Source: Fluoribacter gormanii (GTDB taxonomy: Bacteria; Pseudomonadota; Gammaproteobacteria; Legionellales; Legionellaceae). Taken from it: a stretch of DNA of 64,000 nucleotides. This document shows positions 25,225 to 33,578 of the stretch, one piece after another. The translations under genes were made by a program, and so were the position numbers. Position 1 is the stretch's first letter. Each line of letters starts with the position of its first letter. The notes under the pieces are model-generated. The model ran no database searches. It was not told the DNA's origin and worked only from the letters and a program-made list of their open reading frames with translations. Location of the stretch: NCBI RefSeq assembly GCF_900156395.1, contig NZ_FTNL01000011.1:1-64000 (forward strand), in the 5' to 3' direction.

Positions 25225-26347
25225 GGGACCCTCTATAAGTAAGCATGTTTATCATGAGTAGGTAATTGGGATCTTCACTGTATTGCGTGGGAACAAAACC
25301 AGCCTTTTGATAGCACGCTATGGCTTGTTCGTTTCCAATTTGAGGATCAACGACAACGGCTTTAAATCTGTAGAGTTGTTTTGCAATAAAATGCCTTATA
25401 ATTTGTCTACCCAACCCTACTCCACGACACGATGGCTCTGCAATAAAAAGGTCGATACCAGCCAATTGTTCAGGTGTAGCCTTGTCAAACAAGGAAGCAT
25501 TATGTCCTGAAATTCCTTCGGGTAAATGGTCGGCAAGACAGTAATATTGAATAAAACCAATTGGTTTTTGATCCAAATAAATAATAAAACTCGGGACTGG
25601 ATCCATGCCTTCAATGCGGGGTAAGTACTTTGCCCTAATATCTTCCAAAGAAAACTGTTGATTTCGTGCATACCCTTGTTTCACTGTAGGCTCTGCAAAC
25701 CATTGGGTCATTAAGTTCAAATCTTTTTGACTCAATGGTTTAAATTCCAGATTCTGATTTTTACTCCCATAAACTAAGGAAGTCCAATCCAAAATACAAC
25801 GCGCTGACTCCTCTGCTGAAAGGAGGCTCACATCTAGAGTCATTTCATACGGCTCTTTGCTAAAATAAACGTCTTCTTCAAACAATCTTTTTGTAATAAG
25901 CGCCTCATCTTGTGTTTTAAAATAGCCTTTTCTATCTGAGTCTTTTAAGCGTTTAACAAGCTCTGCACCATTACAAATCAGTCGGATAGGAACAAACACA
26001 GCTCCCCGTTTTTGAGCAACGGTTTGTACTTGATTAAAAAATTCCTGATGCCAAGAATTATTCGCTAAGAGCTCATAGGTAATAACAAAGCTCGCTTCTT
26101 TAGAGCAAACCGCAGTCATCGTATCAAAAATCACATCACGAGCTTTGTTAAGCGCTGCCCATCCTTTATCATCAAGAGACCAAAATACTTGAGCATCGTT
26201 ACCTAAAAGTTTTAGAACCGGATCGATCCAAGCATGGTGATGCGCTAATCGAAACTGAGGGGCCAGCGTTGTAATTGCCTCGCCTATGGTTTTTTTACCG
26301 GTACCTGCAATACCCATCAAGAGTATTATCATATTCGTCGGCATCAT
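25211..26347 (-). CDS. P-loop kinase - AAC(6')-like GNAT fusion
   Basis: Residues 1-180 are a small P-loop NTPase with MGIAGTGKKTIGEAI (Walker A) and a lid-like RLKDSDRKGYFK segment, resembling gluconate/adenylylsulfate kinases. Residues about 190-375 are a GNAT domain close in layout to aminoglycoside 6'-acetyltransferases: LMTQWFAEPTVKQGYA, KYLPRIEGMDPVPSFIIYL, KPIGFIQYY and RGVGLGRQIIRHFI. One chain could phosphorylate and acetylate, but no common substrate is evident. Confidence 0.8.
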   Translation of the reverse strand: MMPTNMIILLMGIAGTGKKTIGEAITTLAPQFRLAHHHAWIDPVLKLLGNDAQVFWSLDDKGWAALNKARDVIFDTMTAVCSKEASFVITYELLANNSWHQEFFNQVQTVAQKRGAVFVPIRLICNGAELVKRLKDSDRKGYFKTQDEALITKRLFEEDVYFSKEPYEMTLDVSLLSAEESARCILDWTSLVYGSKNQNLEFKPLSQKDLNLMTQWFAEPTVKQGYARNQQFSLEDIRAKYLPRIEGMDPVPSFIIYLDQKPIGFIQYYCLADHLPEGISGHNASLFDKATPEQLAGIDLFIAEPSCRGVGLGRQIIRHFIAKQLYRFKAVVVDPQIGNEQAIACYQKAGFVPTQYSEDPNYLLMINMLTYRGSHEYS

Positions 26348-26371
26348 TTATTAAAATCCTGTCACAATACT

Positions 26372-26893
26372 TTACTCTTCTTTATGTTTAAGCACACGCA
26401 TCAAGTGCGCCACATCATATGGGCTACGGAGTTCAATGAATTTCACTTTTGGATATTGGTTCTTTAAGACATTTAATAAAGGGTTAATCCGTTGTTCATA
26501 GTTCCACATATAACTTAATAGCGACCATCGGACCGTTTCATTGCAACCAGCGGCTCTATCATCAATTTCTGAAGCCTTATAAAACAAGCGCTTAAATACC
26601 CGCCAATAACATAGCCACTTGGGTAAATTAAAGTACAAGCACATATCGGCTTCGCGATAACGTATCTCAAATGATTTGCTGGAATTACCATCAATAATCC
26701 AGCAAGGCTTAGCAGCTAATTCTTTTTGGAGTGACAAAAAATTCTCATATTCTCGTGGCACCCAATCGGCAATAAAAAAATATTTATCTAAATGGAACAA
26801 TGGAATATTTAGACTCTTTTGCAACATAACAGAAAAAGTGGACTTGCCACTTCCTGGTCTACCAATAATCATGATACGTTGTAACTTTATCAT
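26372..26893 (-). CDS. P-loop kinase-like protein (topology-modulation/FlaR type)
   Basis: A 173-residue adenylate-kinase-like protein with Walker A GRPGSGKSTFSVML, then LFHLDKYFF and PCWIIDGNSSKSFEIRYREAD. This pattern is shared by proteins annotated as DNA topology modulation protein FlaR, whose true role is unclear. It probably phosphorylates a small molecule. It is 24 bases upstream of the kinase-GNAT gene in the same orientation. Confidence 0.8.
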   Translation of the reverse strand: MIKLQRIMIIGRPGSGKSTFSVMLQKSLNIPLFHLDKYFFIADWVPREYENFLSLQKELAAKPCWIIDGNSSKSFEIRYREADMCLYFNLPKWLCYWRVFKRLFYKASEIDDRAAGCNETVRWSLLSYMWNYEQRINPLLNVLKNQYPKVKFIELRSPYDVAHLMRVLKHKEE

Positions 26894-26975
26894 TTCATTC
26901 AGAGTTTAATTTACAGTTTTCTTTTCTTATAGATGCAAATGATTGTTGTATTCATCCGCTACACTATCTAAAACG

Positions 26976-27434
26976 TTAAGTAGTCTGTTCTTCACTTAAC
27001 TGTTTAAGTACAGTTTTTATCGTGGCATGAGAAAAACCTCGACCACTTAAGAAACGAGCCAATTTTGTATTTATTGCCTCATCTGTCTCATTCTTAAATC
27101 CACGCATTTTTTTCCGAGCTTCATCCAGGGCGCGAACATCTTCCAGTTCAATATGTTCTAAGACTTGCTCAATCACTTCTTCTTTAACGCCCTTCTGTTT
27201 TAATATTTCTTGAATAAAACGGTTTCCTTTATGGATATAACGGGCACTTAATGATTCAGCCAAACGATTATCATTAATTAAATGTAATTCCCGAAGGCGA
27301 GCTAGGGTTGCATGAATCTGGGCATCTAACTCGGGCACATGCGAAAAATCCCTCTCCAATTGCCTTATGAGTTCTATTTCACTGCAATAATGATTCGAAA
27401 GATATTTTATTGCTGCATCGATGAGTGTATTCAT
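26976..27434 (-). CDS. recX: RecX, regulator of RecA
   Basis: A 152-residue RecX protein built from three-helix repeats: LIRQLERDF, LARLRELHLINDNRLAESLS, IKGNRF-like IHKGNRFIQEILKQKGV and FLSGRGFSHATIKTVLKQL. RecX caps RecA filaments and limits recombination. recX is normally chromosomal and next to recA; a copy here without recA suggests the element modulates host RecA or carries a captured gene. It closes the accessory block and is divergent from the integrase. Confidence 0.88.
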   Translation of the reverse strand: MNTLIDAAIKYLSNHYCSEIELIRQLERDFSHVPELDAQIHATLARLRELHLINDNRLAESLSARYIHKGNRFIQEILKQKGVKEEVIEQVLEHIELEDVRALDEARKKMRGFKNETDEAINTKLARFLSGRGFSHATIKTVLKQLSEEQTT

Positions 27435-27533
27435 ACTAAAGTTCTACTATAAACCACAATTTTATTTTTGCTTTTGCCAAGACAGCCTGATTTATTTAGA
27501 ATACCATTATAACAGGAAAATATTGAGTCTTTT

Positions 27534-28118
27534 ATGCCAAAAGAAGGAAAGGCCAGAGTCTTAAGTGAAGCGGAGTTTAAGCGACTGCTTATTGTTGCCA
27601 AAGATGGGCAATTCGCTATAAGAAATAGCGCCCTTGTGTATTGTTCTTTTGGTCTTGGATTGCGAGTGAAAGAAATCGCCTCTCTCACTATTGCAGATGT
27701 AGCCGATTACAACTATCAATTACTTGAAGAGATTTGTTTGAAGCGCTCAATGACCAAAGGTGAAAAGCAACGTTACGCTTATCTTGCCAATGAAAAAATC
27801 CGCAAAGCACTCCAAGCACATCTCGATACCCTAAAACATGTTGCACGAGACAAACCCTTATTTCAGACCCAACGTAAAAGTCGCTTTACACCCAATAGTT
27901 TGCAAAAATGGTTCAAGTCACTTTATGATAAAGCAGGAATCATTGGGGCAAGCTCCCATTCTGGTCGACGTACTTTCATTACCCGATTAATTGAACAAGG
28001 CGCGGATATTAAAGCAGTCTCACGTCTTGCAGGTCATGCTAACATTGTGACTACCGCAATTTATGTTGAAGACAATCCTGATCGCCTAAAACGCATTGCT
28101 AATTTGGCTATTTTCTAA
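27534..28118 (+). CDS. Short tyrosine recombinase / integrase
   Basis: A site-specific recombinase of 194 residues consisting of the catalytic domain only. The catalytic set is complete: Arg in GLGLRVKEIASL, Lys in TKGEKQR, HSGRR, GHANI and the nucleophilic Tyr in AIYVEDN. The N-terminal core-binding domain of phage integrases is missing, as in some plasmid resolvases and small integrases. It could resolve dimers or have inserted the accessory block. No attachment site repeats were found by eye next to it. Confidence 0.85.
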   Translation: MPKEGKARVLSEAEFKRLLIVAKDGQFAIRNSALVYCSFGLGLRVKEIASLTIADVADYNYQLLEEICLKRSMTKGEKQRYAYLANEKIRKALQAHLDTLKHVARDKPLFQTQRKSRFTPNSLQKWFKSLYDKAGIIGASSHSGRRTFITRLIEQGADIKAVSRLAGHANIVTTAIYVEDNPDRLKRIANLAIF

Positions 28119-28592
28119 ATGACGCTCTGGTTTATTACTTTACCCTGGTTACACTATTTGGATTTTACCTACAAAGAAGTCTACCATGAGGCACGCTTTG
28201 AGAAAGACAAACGCTATTATGTGCTTCGTCTAGAGAAAGATTTACTGGATGATTGGACAATCACCGCCATTAATGGAAGAATAAAATCTAAGTTGGGACA
28301 AAGAAGAACATTAGCTTTTTCAACGTACACAAATGCGTTTGCTCAATTCTTAAGCATGATAAAAATCCGTTATCAGCATAATTATCGACTTAAAACTTTG
28401 TATAGTGAAAATATTTTTTCCCTTCACAATATGCTGTTTCTTTTAATATCACAAAAATATACTAATAAAACCAATACCAAAAGGAAGAAAAAACCAAGGT
28501 CCGAATTGAGTCAAAATAATTGCTCCACGACTGTTCACAACAACTTATCTCATACAACAGCATTCCAACTTGACTTACTTTTTAATTTCTAA
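28119..28592 (+). CDS. WGR-domain protein
   Basis: The first ~95 residues form a WGR-like domain: YHEARFEKDKRYYVLRLEKD, WTITAINGRIKSKLGQRRT and AFAQFLSMIKIRYQHNY. The remainder is polar and low in complexity (KRKKKPRS). WGR domains bind nucleic acid, for example in PARP and in MolR-like proteins. The start codon follows the recombinase stop without a gap, so translation may be coupled; no ribosome site is seen. Confidence 0.65.
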   Translation: MTLWFITLPWLHYLDFTYKEVYHEARFEKDKRYYVLRLEKDLLDDWTITAINGRIKSKLGQRRTLAFSTYTNAFAQFLSMIKIRYQHNYRLKTLYSENIFSLHNMLFLLISQKYTNKTNTKRKKKPRSELSQNNCSTTVHNNLSHTTAFQLDLLFNF

Positions 28593-28784
28593 AAGAAAAG
28601 TGGTTATTAAATAATCAGATCGATTTAAGCACGCTTTAATAGTGATTAGAAAGAAGATGATCTTTTGCCACACTTTACCATTCGACGTAGTCCAATCGTC
28701 TCTTGAAAGTAAAATTTGGAGGTCGTTTTTTTCCGGTATACCAGTAAAATTATAACTACAGGCTCAAGGCAAACAACTTCCAAT

Positions 28785-28819
28785 TTTTCCACATAGTTAT
28801 CCACTAATTTTGTGAATAA
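28785..28819. other. Cluster of three DnaA-box-like 9-mers
   Basis: TTTTCCACA (28785-28793), TTATCCACT (28797-28805) and, on the other strand, TTATTCACA (28811-28819) fall within 35 bases just after the second parB gene. The last fits the TTATNCACA consensus; the other two differ by one base. They may form a replication-initiation site or an accessory part of the origin described at 33.4 kb. The rest of 28593-28828 shows nothing else recognisable. Confidence 0.5.
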
Positions 28820-28828
28820 AAAATAGCC

Positions 28829-29674
28829 CTACCCTTCCACCTTAAGATGGGCCATTAACCAATCTGCTTCCTCTAAAGAGTCAAAACTTATCACCACCCT
28901 ACCTTTTCCTCCATCATTAAAATGCATGTTAACTTTTGATGAAAGTTTTTTCGACAATTGTGCCATCCAATCTTTCGTTTTTTGTTCAAATTGATGATTT
29001 AGAAAAAACTCCTGTTTATCTTCTGGCCTATTTAAGCGCTGAACCAATTTTTCAGTTTCCCTAACAGATAAAGACTTACTAGTAATTATTTTTGCTGTTT
29101 CTACTTGTTGTACATTCGACAAACTTAATAAAGCTCTAGCATGTCCCATTTCTAATAATCCCGTTTTTAACATTTCTTTTACTTCATCTGTGAGAGTAAG
29201 CAATCTAAGAAGATTAGTAACCGTTGTTCGAGATCTACCTAAAGTTTCAGCAACTTCACCATGCGTCATGTAACACTCTTCTATTAATCGCTGTATAGCT
29301 TGCGCTTCTTCCAATGGGTTTAAATCTTCTCTTTGAATATTTTCAATTAAAGATACTGCCATCCCATTTGCTTTATTGTATTTTCTAATGATTGCAGGGA
29401 TTTTTTCTAATCCAACTATTTTAGCTGCGCGCCAACGCCGTTCACCTGCAATAATTTGATATTCATTCCTATTATGATCTATTTCTTTGACAAGAATAGG
29501 CTGTATAATCCCATGCTGCCGAATTGATGAAGCCAATTCTTCTAGTGAAGCATCGCTAAAAAACTTTCTAGCCTGATTTTGATCTGGATAAATTTTTGAT
29601 AAACACAGATCAATTGCTTCCAAGGACTGGAGCTCATTCTTTAGATTGATTGGTTCAAAGGCCGGAAATTTCAT
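28829..29674 (-). CDS. parB: ParB/Spo0J-type partition protein (second parB)
   Basis: A 281-residue ParB with the CTP-binding motifs IIAGERRWRAAK and IENIQREDLNPLEEAQ, and the HTH THGEVAETLGRSRTTVTN. This is the chromosomal-like (Spo0J) type. ParB binds parS sites and loads clamps for ParA-driven segregation. It is the last gene of the maintenance operon, one base after the initiator gene. A second, different ParB is encoded earlier in the same operon, so one may serve as regulator or recognise another site. Confidence 0.9.
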   Translation of the reverse strand: MKFPAFEPINLKNELQSLEAIDLCLSKIYPDQNQARKFFSDASLEELASSIRQHGIIQPILVKEIDHNRNEYQIIAGERRWRAAKIVGLEKIPAIIRKYNKANGMAVSLIENIQREDLNPLEEAQAIQRLIEECYMTHGEVAETLGRSRTTVTNLLRLLTLTDEVKEMLKTGLLEMGHARALLSLSNVQQVETAKIITSKSLSVRETEKLVQRLNRPEDKQEFFLNHQFEQKTKDWMAQLSKKLSSKVNMHFNDGGKGRVVISFDSLEEADWLMAHLKVEG

Positions 29675-29675
29675 A

Positions 29676-30857
29676 TTAAACCGCCTCCATTTTAATTGGC
29701 TTCTCTAAATAATGTTGCTTTAATTTTTCTTGGGCTTCTAGAACAAATTTCTGCATGTTTTTAACATGCTCTTGGTTATCTCCAGCTTTAGTATATCCTG
29801 ATAGTTTTTCCCAATGATTGAGTTCTGCCTGTAAAGCGAATAATTTCTTTTCCCACTCAGCTTCATCATTAGATGCTTTTTCTTGAGAAACTTCTGGCTT
29901 AGGTTCTTCCTTAAATTTATAATCGTGTTTTAAGGCGCTAATAAAATATGGGATAGGATAAAAACCTGTCCGCTCTTTTTTTGCATATTTCTTGGTATAG
30001 TTAATCTTCTCTTGAATATACTCTTCTGAGTAGTTATTTATAATATTTTCTAATATTGACTCATTTAATATGCCAAAAGTTGATTTTATTTCTTTATGTA
30101 TCTGCTCATTTTCACGATCAATACAGCTGACTTCTGATATTATTGTATTTTTTTTGTTCTTAACTAGAACCTCAAATCCAGTAATTTTTCTACCAACTCT
30201 TATTGGATCCAAGCTAACAGCAAAATTAGCTCGATCATTAACCTCTTCTAATGAGGGCGAAATGACATTTCTTGTAAGTTCCCGCATACTTGGATATTTA
30301 TCTTCAGGAACTCCTAAAATTTTTCTAAATGTATCTAATGAAATAATTTTATTTTTTTGTAAGTTAATAAACCGTGTACTATTTTCATAAAGAGCATGAC
30401 CATATTTCGATTCAAATTCAGATTGCAGATCAACGTCGATTGTACCGTATATAGATGGATTAACTAGTAAATCAAGCATGATTTTATGAAAAGAAAAATT
30501 GATGGTATTATCTTGATAGAACGTAGGCGCACCATGTAAAACTCGTAAATTTAAAAACGAGATATCTGTAGGTACCTTATCTTTCAATAAATTCCATTCT
30601 ATTTTTAATGATGCCAACCCATCAATGGACTCTTTTAGATATTGGGTATTATTACTATTAAACTTGACTGCTTTTAACAGCTTAGAAAAAGGCATATTAC
30701 ATTCGACAGCGACCGAATTTTGATGGTTATTTATGCGACCATCTCCTTTTATTGCTTCATACAAAAGCACATTGACAATTTTCCGTTGCAATACACTCAT
30801 TAAAGAGTATGCATGAATAATTGTTACATGTTTACGTATTGTTTTTTCAGCGAACAT
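29676..30857 (-). CDS. Rep_3/RepB-family plasmid replication initiator
   Basis: A 393-residue initiator with the tandem winged-helix Rep_3 fold: an N-terminal HAYSLMSVLQRKIVNVLLYEA, then YALYENSTRF-like GHALYENSTRFINLQ and the second winged helix FRKILGVPEDKYPSMRELTR with VISPSLEEVN. Rep_3 proteins bind iterons at oriV and open the origin with DnaA. Iterons and a perfect DnaA box are present at 33.4-33.55 kb. The C-terminal ~100 residues are charged and predicted helical. The gene lies inside the partition operon. Confidence 0.88.
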   Translation of the reverse strand: MFAEKTIRKHVTIIHAYSLMSVLQRKIVNVLLYEAIKGDGRINNHQNSVAVECNMPFSKLLKAVKFNSNNTQYLKESIDGLASLKIEWNLLKDKVPTDISFLNLRVLHGAPTFYQDNTINFSFHKIMLDLLVNPSIYGTIDVDLQSEFESKYGHALYENSTRFINLQKNKIISLDTFRKILGVPEDKYPSMRELTRNVISPSLEEVNDRANFAVSLDPIRVGRKITGFEVLVKNKKNTIISEVSCIDRENEQIHKEIKSTFGILNESILENIINNYSEEYIQEKINYTKKYAKKERTGFYPIPYFISALKHDYKFKEEPKPEVSQEKASNDEAEWEKKLFALQAELNHWEKLSGYTKAGDNQEHVKNMQKFVLEAQEKLKQHYLEKPIKMEAV

Positions 30858-30882
30858 TACCCATTCCGTTTGGCCTTTTTTC

Positions 30883-31254
30883 TTATTTTTTCCTCATCAT
30901 TCTACTCAAAATAGCAGCGCGTATTATGGCAGTTTGAGGGCCTCTTATATCAGGATATTCCTTTACAACTTCATTTCTCATATCAGAAAAAAAACATCGT
31001 TGCTTAAATGTCATATAAATTTTATCAAATACGAAATTTTCACTATTCCCTTCTGCATTGAGTACCATTTCTTTGTAATCAGGATTTTCCTTTAACATTA
31101 TGATGGCTTCGTTTACCCAATCAGTTTTCTTTTTTAAATTATATTTTTCAGAATTTAACAGAATTTCTCTGAGTGACTCTTTAATTTCTTTATTAATAGT
31201 AAATGTAATAATTTTCTTATCGTCTTCATTATTATTGAGTTTCAGCTTATTCAT
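30883..31254 (-). CDS. Hypothetical ribbon-helix-helix-like protein in maintenance operon
   Basis: A 123-residue basic protein. Residues about 15-55 (KIITFTINKEIKESLREILL and KTDWVNEAIIML) have the strand-helix-helix pattern of RHH DNA-binding proteins; the C-terminal half ends RAAILSRMMRKK. I chose the ATG at 31254, with AGGAAG upstream; a GTG at 31263 overlaps the parB stop. Location between parB and the initiator gene suggests an operon or copy-number regulator. The function is inference. Confidence 0.55.
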   Translation of the reverse strand: MNKLKLNNNEDDKKIITFTINKEIKESLREILLNSEKYNLKKKTDWVNEAIIMLKENPDYKEMVLNAEGNSENFVFDKIYMTFKQRCFFSDMRNEVVKEYPDIRGPQTAIIRAAILSRMMRKK

Positions 31255-31259
31255 TTTAA

Positions 31260-32285
31260 TCACACTTCCTGAGCAATTAGAGGAATTATTTTTTTAAAGC
31301 ACTCCTCAACTGACTTACCATTATTCCATTGGACATTATTGCTTAACATATTCATTTGCTCGACGATGCTCTCGTGTAGAATGTTGCTTGAAACTAAGGC
31401 ATCAAAGATAATTTTGGCAATATTGGGTTTTACCTTACCTAAACTAACATTTAATTGTTTACGTCCTCTTATTTCTTTTTTTGTAACTAACGAAAATTCA
31501 AGTTCTTTTTTTAGCTTTACAATTGCATCAAAGGATAGATTTTCTATGGCTGCCTTTAAGAGAACTTGTTGATGTTCTGCGTTTTCAACTGAAATAATTA
31601 ATTCAATTAATTTTACATTCTCTATTTTTCCTTCAGCAATCGCCTGCTTTATCTCTGGACTAGCTTGCAAAATCAGAATATATCTTCGAGATTGTGTTAT
31701 AGACATTCCCGTTAAATCACTTAATACTTTTGATGTTATTTTCTCGCTATCACTTTTTTCTTTATTTTCGTTTAAATACTCTTTAACAATAGCCTCAATA
31801 CTCGCAACTCTTTCAGCCAGAGATAAGTCTACACGCTCATTATTCTCAATCCACTGTAGAACTCTTAACTTTGAACCAACAGGTCGTTGACTTGCAATTC
31901 TTGCTATAATTTCCTTTTTACCGGCAATCGCTGAGGCCAAGGTTCTACGTTCACCAGCGATTAAACGACATTTGTTCCCAAATCTGTATACAAATATGGG
32001 GTTAATTAACTGATCATCTAGTATAGTTTTTGCTAATGACTCAAGCGATTTCCAATCATTTTTCTTTTTTGTATATTCAGGATCAGAGGGATCTATTCCA
32101 TTTATTGCATCATGAAGTGTTAGTGCTAGTTCACGATTGTTTTCCGGATCAAGTTCTATTTTATCTAAGGACAATACTTCTATTGACAGTTCCCCAGCAT
32201 AATCATTGGCAATTGCCAGTGTTCTTGATATGGCATCCTTTGTCTCTCCAGTTTTAACTGAATTCAGTTTGAATTTACTAACCAT
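31260..32285 (-). CDS. parB: ParB-family partition protein (first parB)
   Basis: A 341-residue plasmid-type ParB: IEVLSLDKIELDPENNRE starts the N-domain, RLIAGERRTLASAIAG carries the GERR motif, and an HTH follows (VLSDLTGMSITQSRRYILIL). The C-terminal part is likely the dimer domain. It overlaps parA by eight bases, the classic parAB arrangement. It differs clearly from the Spo0J-like ParB at 28829. Confidence 0.85.
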   Translation of the reverse strand: MVSKFKLNSVKTGETKDAISRTLAIANDYAGELSIEVLSLDKIELDPENNRELALTLHDAINGIDPSDPEYTKKKNDWKSLESLAKTILDDQLINPIFVYRFGNKCRLIAGERRTLASAIAGKKEIIARIASQRPVGSKLRVLQWIENNERVDLSLAERVASIEAIVKEYLNENKEKSDSEKITSKVLSDLTGMSITQSRRYILILQASPEIKQAIAEGKIENVKLIELIISVENAEHQQVLLKAAIENLSFDAIVKLKKELEFSLVTKKEIRGRKQLNVSLGKVKPNIAKIIFDALVSSNILHESIVEQMNMLSNNVQWNNGKSVEECFKKIIPLIAQEV

Positions 32286-33192
32286 AGGAAGCCTCCTTTT
32301 CTTCTATTTTGTTGTATACATTATGAAATACCCTGTCATATACATAAGAGCACCATTTCTCACTTTCAATTCTAGCGAGATGTGTTTGTGGTAAGTTAAA
32401 TACACAATTAGGTTTTGCATCCTCTACTACCAATTCTGAATAAATGGTTCTTTGGGCTATAGGAGGTAATAACCATTCTTCTGATTTTTCTATTGAACGC
32501 AAATCATTAAGGAACTTAGTATGTACTGCTGTTTTACGAACTTGGTTAGGTAAAATTCCCGCTATTTTAATAGTATCGTCTTTCACTCTTCTAAGTTGCT
32601 CTTGTGAAATTGCTTGGATCATGCCTATGGTTCCATTAATACCATATTGTTCAAGTTCAGTTGGCAATAGTCCATGAGTTGCTGCTCGCAACCCTGCCAT
32701 TGTTAGTGGGCCAAACTGTGGATTCGTATCAATAATAACAAATTGGTAATCACTGTGGGTTGATAGCATTTCGGTAAATTCTTTAAGACGATTTATAACC
32801 TTTTCTTTTACATCAACTTTTAGAACACGTTGTGCATCTTCCAATAATGAAGCAAAAGAAGGAAAACAATGTAAATTGTCAACCCATGTTGGATATGGAT
32901 AAATAGATTTACCTATGAATATATCTGCAATACTACTAACTCCATCCCAATGAGGATCATCTTCTGGTAAGTTGTTTGGATCCCACTCTGGATGTGCTTT
33001 AGGCATGTAACCAGTTGGGTGAGCTGGATCTCTTGTAGTCGGAATTAAGCTAGATGAAGAGTTGCCTTGTGGGTCTAAATCGATAAAGGCCCCTTTCATG
33101 TTTTTACATTTAGCTAGATATTGTGCAAGAGTGAGAGCAATAGTTGATTTGCCAATCCCTCCTTTGTTTCCGGCTGTTGTAATTACTTTCAT
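32278..33192 (-). CDS. parA: ParA-family partition ATPase
   Basis: A Walker-type ATPase of 304 residues that positions plasmid copies. The deviant Walker A is NKGGIGKSTIALTLAQYL (residues 9-26), Walker A' lies in GAFIDLDPQGNSSSSL and Walker B in FVIIDTNPQFGPLTM. No N-terminal helix-turn-helix is present, so operon autoregulation may rest with a ParB or the RHH-like protein. AAGGGGGA precedes the ATG. It is the first gene of a five-gene compact operon (parA, parB, RHH-like, initiator, parB). Confidence 0.92.
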   Translation of the reverse strand: MKVITTAGNKGGIGKSTIALTLAQYLAKCKNMKGAFIDLDPQGNSSSSLIPTTRDPAHPTGYMPKAHPEWDPNNLPEDDPHWDGVSSIADIFIGKSIYPYPTWVDNLHCFPSFASLLEDAQRVLKVDVKEKVINRLKEFTEMLSTHSDYQFVIIDTNPQFGPLTMAGLRAATHGLLPTELEQYGINGTIGMIQAISQEQLRRVKDDTIKIAGILPNQVRKTAVHTKFLNDLRSIEKSEEWLLPPIAQRTIYSELVVEDAKPNCVFNLPQTHLARIESEKWCSYVYDRVFHNVYNKIEEKEASYG

Positions 33193-33216
33193 CCATCCCC
33201 CTTTGCAATAAGGTGC

Positions 33217-33279
33217 TTTGTACTATTTTTTTAGACTAACTTTATTGAAACAAATTTGCAAGCGGTAATTTGTACTATT
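33217..33279. repeat. Direct repeats TTTGTACTATT upstream of parA
   Basis: TTTGTACTATT occurs at 33217-33227 and 33269-33279, start to start 52 bases, in the parA leader. Each contains the self-complementary GTAC. They may be operator half-sites for the operon or part of a partition site; they bracket the most likely parA promoter region. Confidence 0.5.
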
Positions 33280-33390
33280 CATCTTAATTCTAAAAAAAGG
33301 AAAATATATATCTTTTTTCTTCTATTCATAAGTTCATCAAATAAAAACATCATAACCATATGATTTTAAATGATTTATATAAGAGCTATT

Positions 33391-33530
33391 GTGTATTTAT
33401 TTGGGATTGATAGTGTAGGTTTATGAGTTTTTGTGTGTAGTAATATGGGGATTAATGGGACTTAAAATTTCATGTGTGGCTTTATGGGAGGTCATGGTGT
33501 AGGTATATGGTAATGGTGTAGCTTTATGGG
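33391..33530 (+). other. Iteron array, probable oriV
   Basis: Six related 15-mers lie in about 140 bases: one loose copy at 33391-33405 and better ones at 33413-33427, 33435-33449, 33474-33488, 33497-33511 and 33516-33530. The consensus is GTGTAGSTTTATGGG. Spacings start to start of the last five copies are 22, 39, 23 and 19 bases. This pattern is the usual target of Rep_3 initiators such as the one encoded at 29676-30857. A further copy stands alone at 34607-34621. AT-rich sequence follows on both sides. Confidence 0.8.
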
Positions 33531-33543
33531 GTGTTTTTAGCTT

Positions 33544-33578
33544 TTATCCACATTTTCTAATGTCGGAAACTTCTGACA
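33544..33578. promoter_or_regulatory. Perfect DnaA box and adjacent palindrome beside the iterons
   Basis: TTATCCACA (33544-33552) matches the DnaA consensus exactly and lies 14 bases after the last iteron. Nine bases further on, TGTCgGAAacTTCtGACA (33561-33578) is an 18-bp imperfect palindrome. Together with the iterons these complete the expected parts of an origin; the palindrome may bind an initiator dimer as an operator. Confidence 0.7.

Noticed and set aside
2615-26347. Calling specific clinical resistance genes (aac, aph)
   Set aside because: Domains belong to the right superfamilies, but nothing in the sequence identifies a named resistance enzyme, so no symbols were given.
2615-26893. 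Accessory block as a chromosomal-integron cassette array
   Set aside because: Genes occur on both strands, many overlap in operons, and I saw no attC-like repeats between them or an IntI-type integrase.
30070-30390. Plus-strand 106-codon frame inside the initiator gene
   Set aside because: Antisense shadow of a well-supported Rep_3 gene; composition follows from the opposite frame.
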